Below, piece after piece: positions 14,564 to 15,037 of a stretch of DNA of 15,037 nucleotides. The position numbers were made by a program, and so were the translations under genes. The stretch's first letter is position 1. The number at the start of each line of letters is the position of its first letter. Source of the stretch: JAWVYT01 sp964605205 (GTDB lineage: Bacteria > Gemmatimonadota > Gemmatimonadetes > Longimicrobiales > RSA9); assembly GCA_964605205.1 (NCBI GenBank), contig CAZSBL010000084.1:1-15037 (forward strand), given 5' to 3'. The notes beneath the pieces were generated by a model. The model was given only the letters and a program-made list of their open reading frames with translations, was not told the origin of the DNA and made no database searches.

Positions 14564-14935
14564 CTACACCCCCTTCACCGCCACCCACGCCAGGAGCGCC
14601 CACCCGGCCAGGAACGACAGGCCGCCGATGGGCGTGATGGCGCCGAGCCAGCGGGGCGCGCCGAGGCCGAGGGCGTAGACGGTGCCACAGAACACGATCG
14701 TCCCGGCCACGAAGAGCCATCCGGCGGTGTTGATCATCGCGCCGGGCCAGCGGGTGGTGGCCCACGCCACGGCCAGGAGCGCCAGGGCATGGTACATCTG
14801 GTAGCGAGCGCCGAGCTCGAAGGTCTCGAGGCGGTCGGGGGTGAGGCGGGCCTCGAGGGCGTGGGCGCCGAATGCGCCGGCGGCCACGGCCAGGAAGGCG
14901 GAGGCGGCGCCGAGGGCGAAGAAGGTTCTGGTCAT
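14564..14935 (-). CDS. DUF423 family small membrane protein
   Basis: 123 aa with four hydrophobic spans (about 4–22, 46–62, 71–91, 97–119). The family signature AAGAFGAHALEARLTPDRLETFELGARYQMYHALAL is present in pieces: GAFGAHAL (20–27), LETFELGARYQMYHALALL (36–54), TAGWLFVAGTIVFCGTVYAL (70–89) and TPIGGLSFLAGW (101–112). It is an inner-membrane protein of unknown function related to E. coli YgdD. The ATG giving MTRTFFALGA is chosen because family members begin at the first membrane span; an in-frame upstream start at 15007 would add 24 unrelated residues. No ribosome site is evident; the leader has short TCGAAC/TCGAC repeats. Confidence 0.92.
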   Translation of the reverse strand: MTRTFFALGAASAFLAVAAGAFGAHALEARLTPDRLETFELGARYQMYHALALLAVAWATTRWPGAMINTAGWLFVAGTIVFCGTVYALGLGAPRWLGAITPIGGLSFLAGWALLAWVAVKGV

Positions 14936-15037
14936 GTCGATGTCGAGTTCGAGTTCGATTGCGAGTGCGGGGTCGCGGCCAGGCAACTCGTCGGGCGCTG
15001 CGTCCAACTTCGTCGCGGGGCGGGGGACGCGTCAACG

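Noticed and set aside
14454..15035. Minus-strand frame with RTEVA repeats overlapping DUF423
   Set aside because: It overlaps a well-recognised membrane protein out of frame and is Arg/Pro-rich; the repeat is better treated as non-coding.

Overview
The window is about 70% G+C and densely coded, with ten complete or nearly complete genes plus one gene cut by the left edge. Three things point to a Gram-negative (LPS-making) bacterium, most likely Gemmatimonadota or a close relative: a waaA/kdtA gene, a BlaI–M56 peptidase pair with TonB C-terminal domains, and a lipoprotein-type beta-propeller with the 'VRDSAGVEIV' start typical of that phylum. The phylum is an inference from family content, because no rRNA or marker gene lies here.

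Layout from left to right. (1) 1–1197 (+) is the 3' part of an ABC-exporter half-transporter gene. (2) 1198–1659 is a convergent intergenic region filled by an array of about 18 short hairpin-like units. It splits into two halves of opposite polarity, each pointing in the direction of the gene that runs into it. (3) 7180→1660 (−) is a probable operon: a MoaD/ThiS-type sulfur carrier, a MoeB/MoeZ adenylyltransferase–rhodanese, a membrane-anchored putative glycoside hydrolase (DUF4015 type), a single-domain response regulator, and a membrane-associated MutS-like ATPase. Gaps between genes are 4, 23, 82 and 24 nt. (4) 7181–7568 is non-coding, with a probable terminator for waaA. (5) 9103→7569 (−) is a 65-aa protein translationally coupled (TAATG) to waaA. 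(6) 9163–10248 (+) is a solitary D12-class DNA adenine methylase, divergent from that pair, with a clear promoter that predicts a leaderless mRNA. (7) 13925→10238 (−) is blaI, an M56 peptidase/plug/TonB_C×2 sensor, and a beta-propeller lipoprotein. The first two overlap by ATGA; the third probably starts at CTG. Two matching operators cover the blaI promoter. (8) 13926–14563 is a repeat-rich non-coding stretch. (9) 14935→14564 (−) is a DUF423 membrane protein.

How the genes fit together: the carrier and MoeB-like enzyme form a self-contained sulfur-activation pair, but its downstream pathway is not visible here. The BlaI/M56 pair looks like an auto-repressed envelope-stress circuit, in which a plug-like and TonB-like sensory region replaces the usual beta-lactam-binding domain. 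The most unusual feature is the polar hairpin array at 1227–1655, which I do not recognise as a named repeat family. The paired 60-bp-period element at 14319–14429 is the second one worth pursuing. I see no tRNA, rRNA, CRISPR array, insertion sequence or phage gene.
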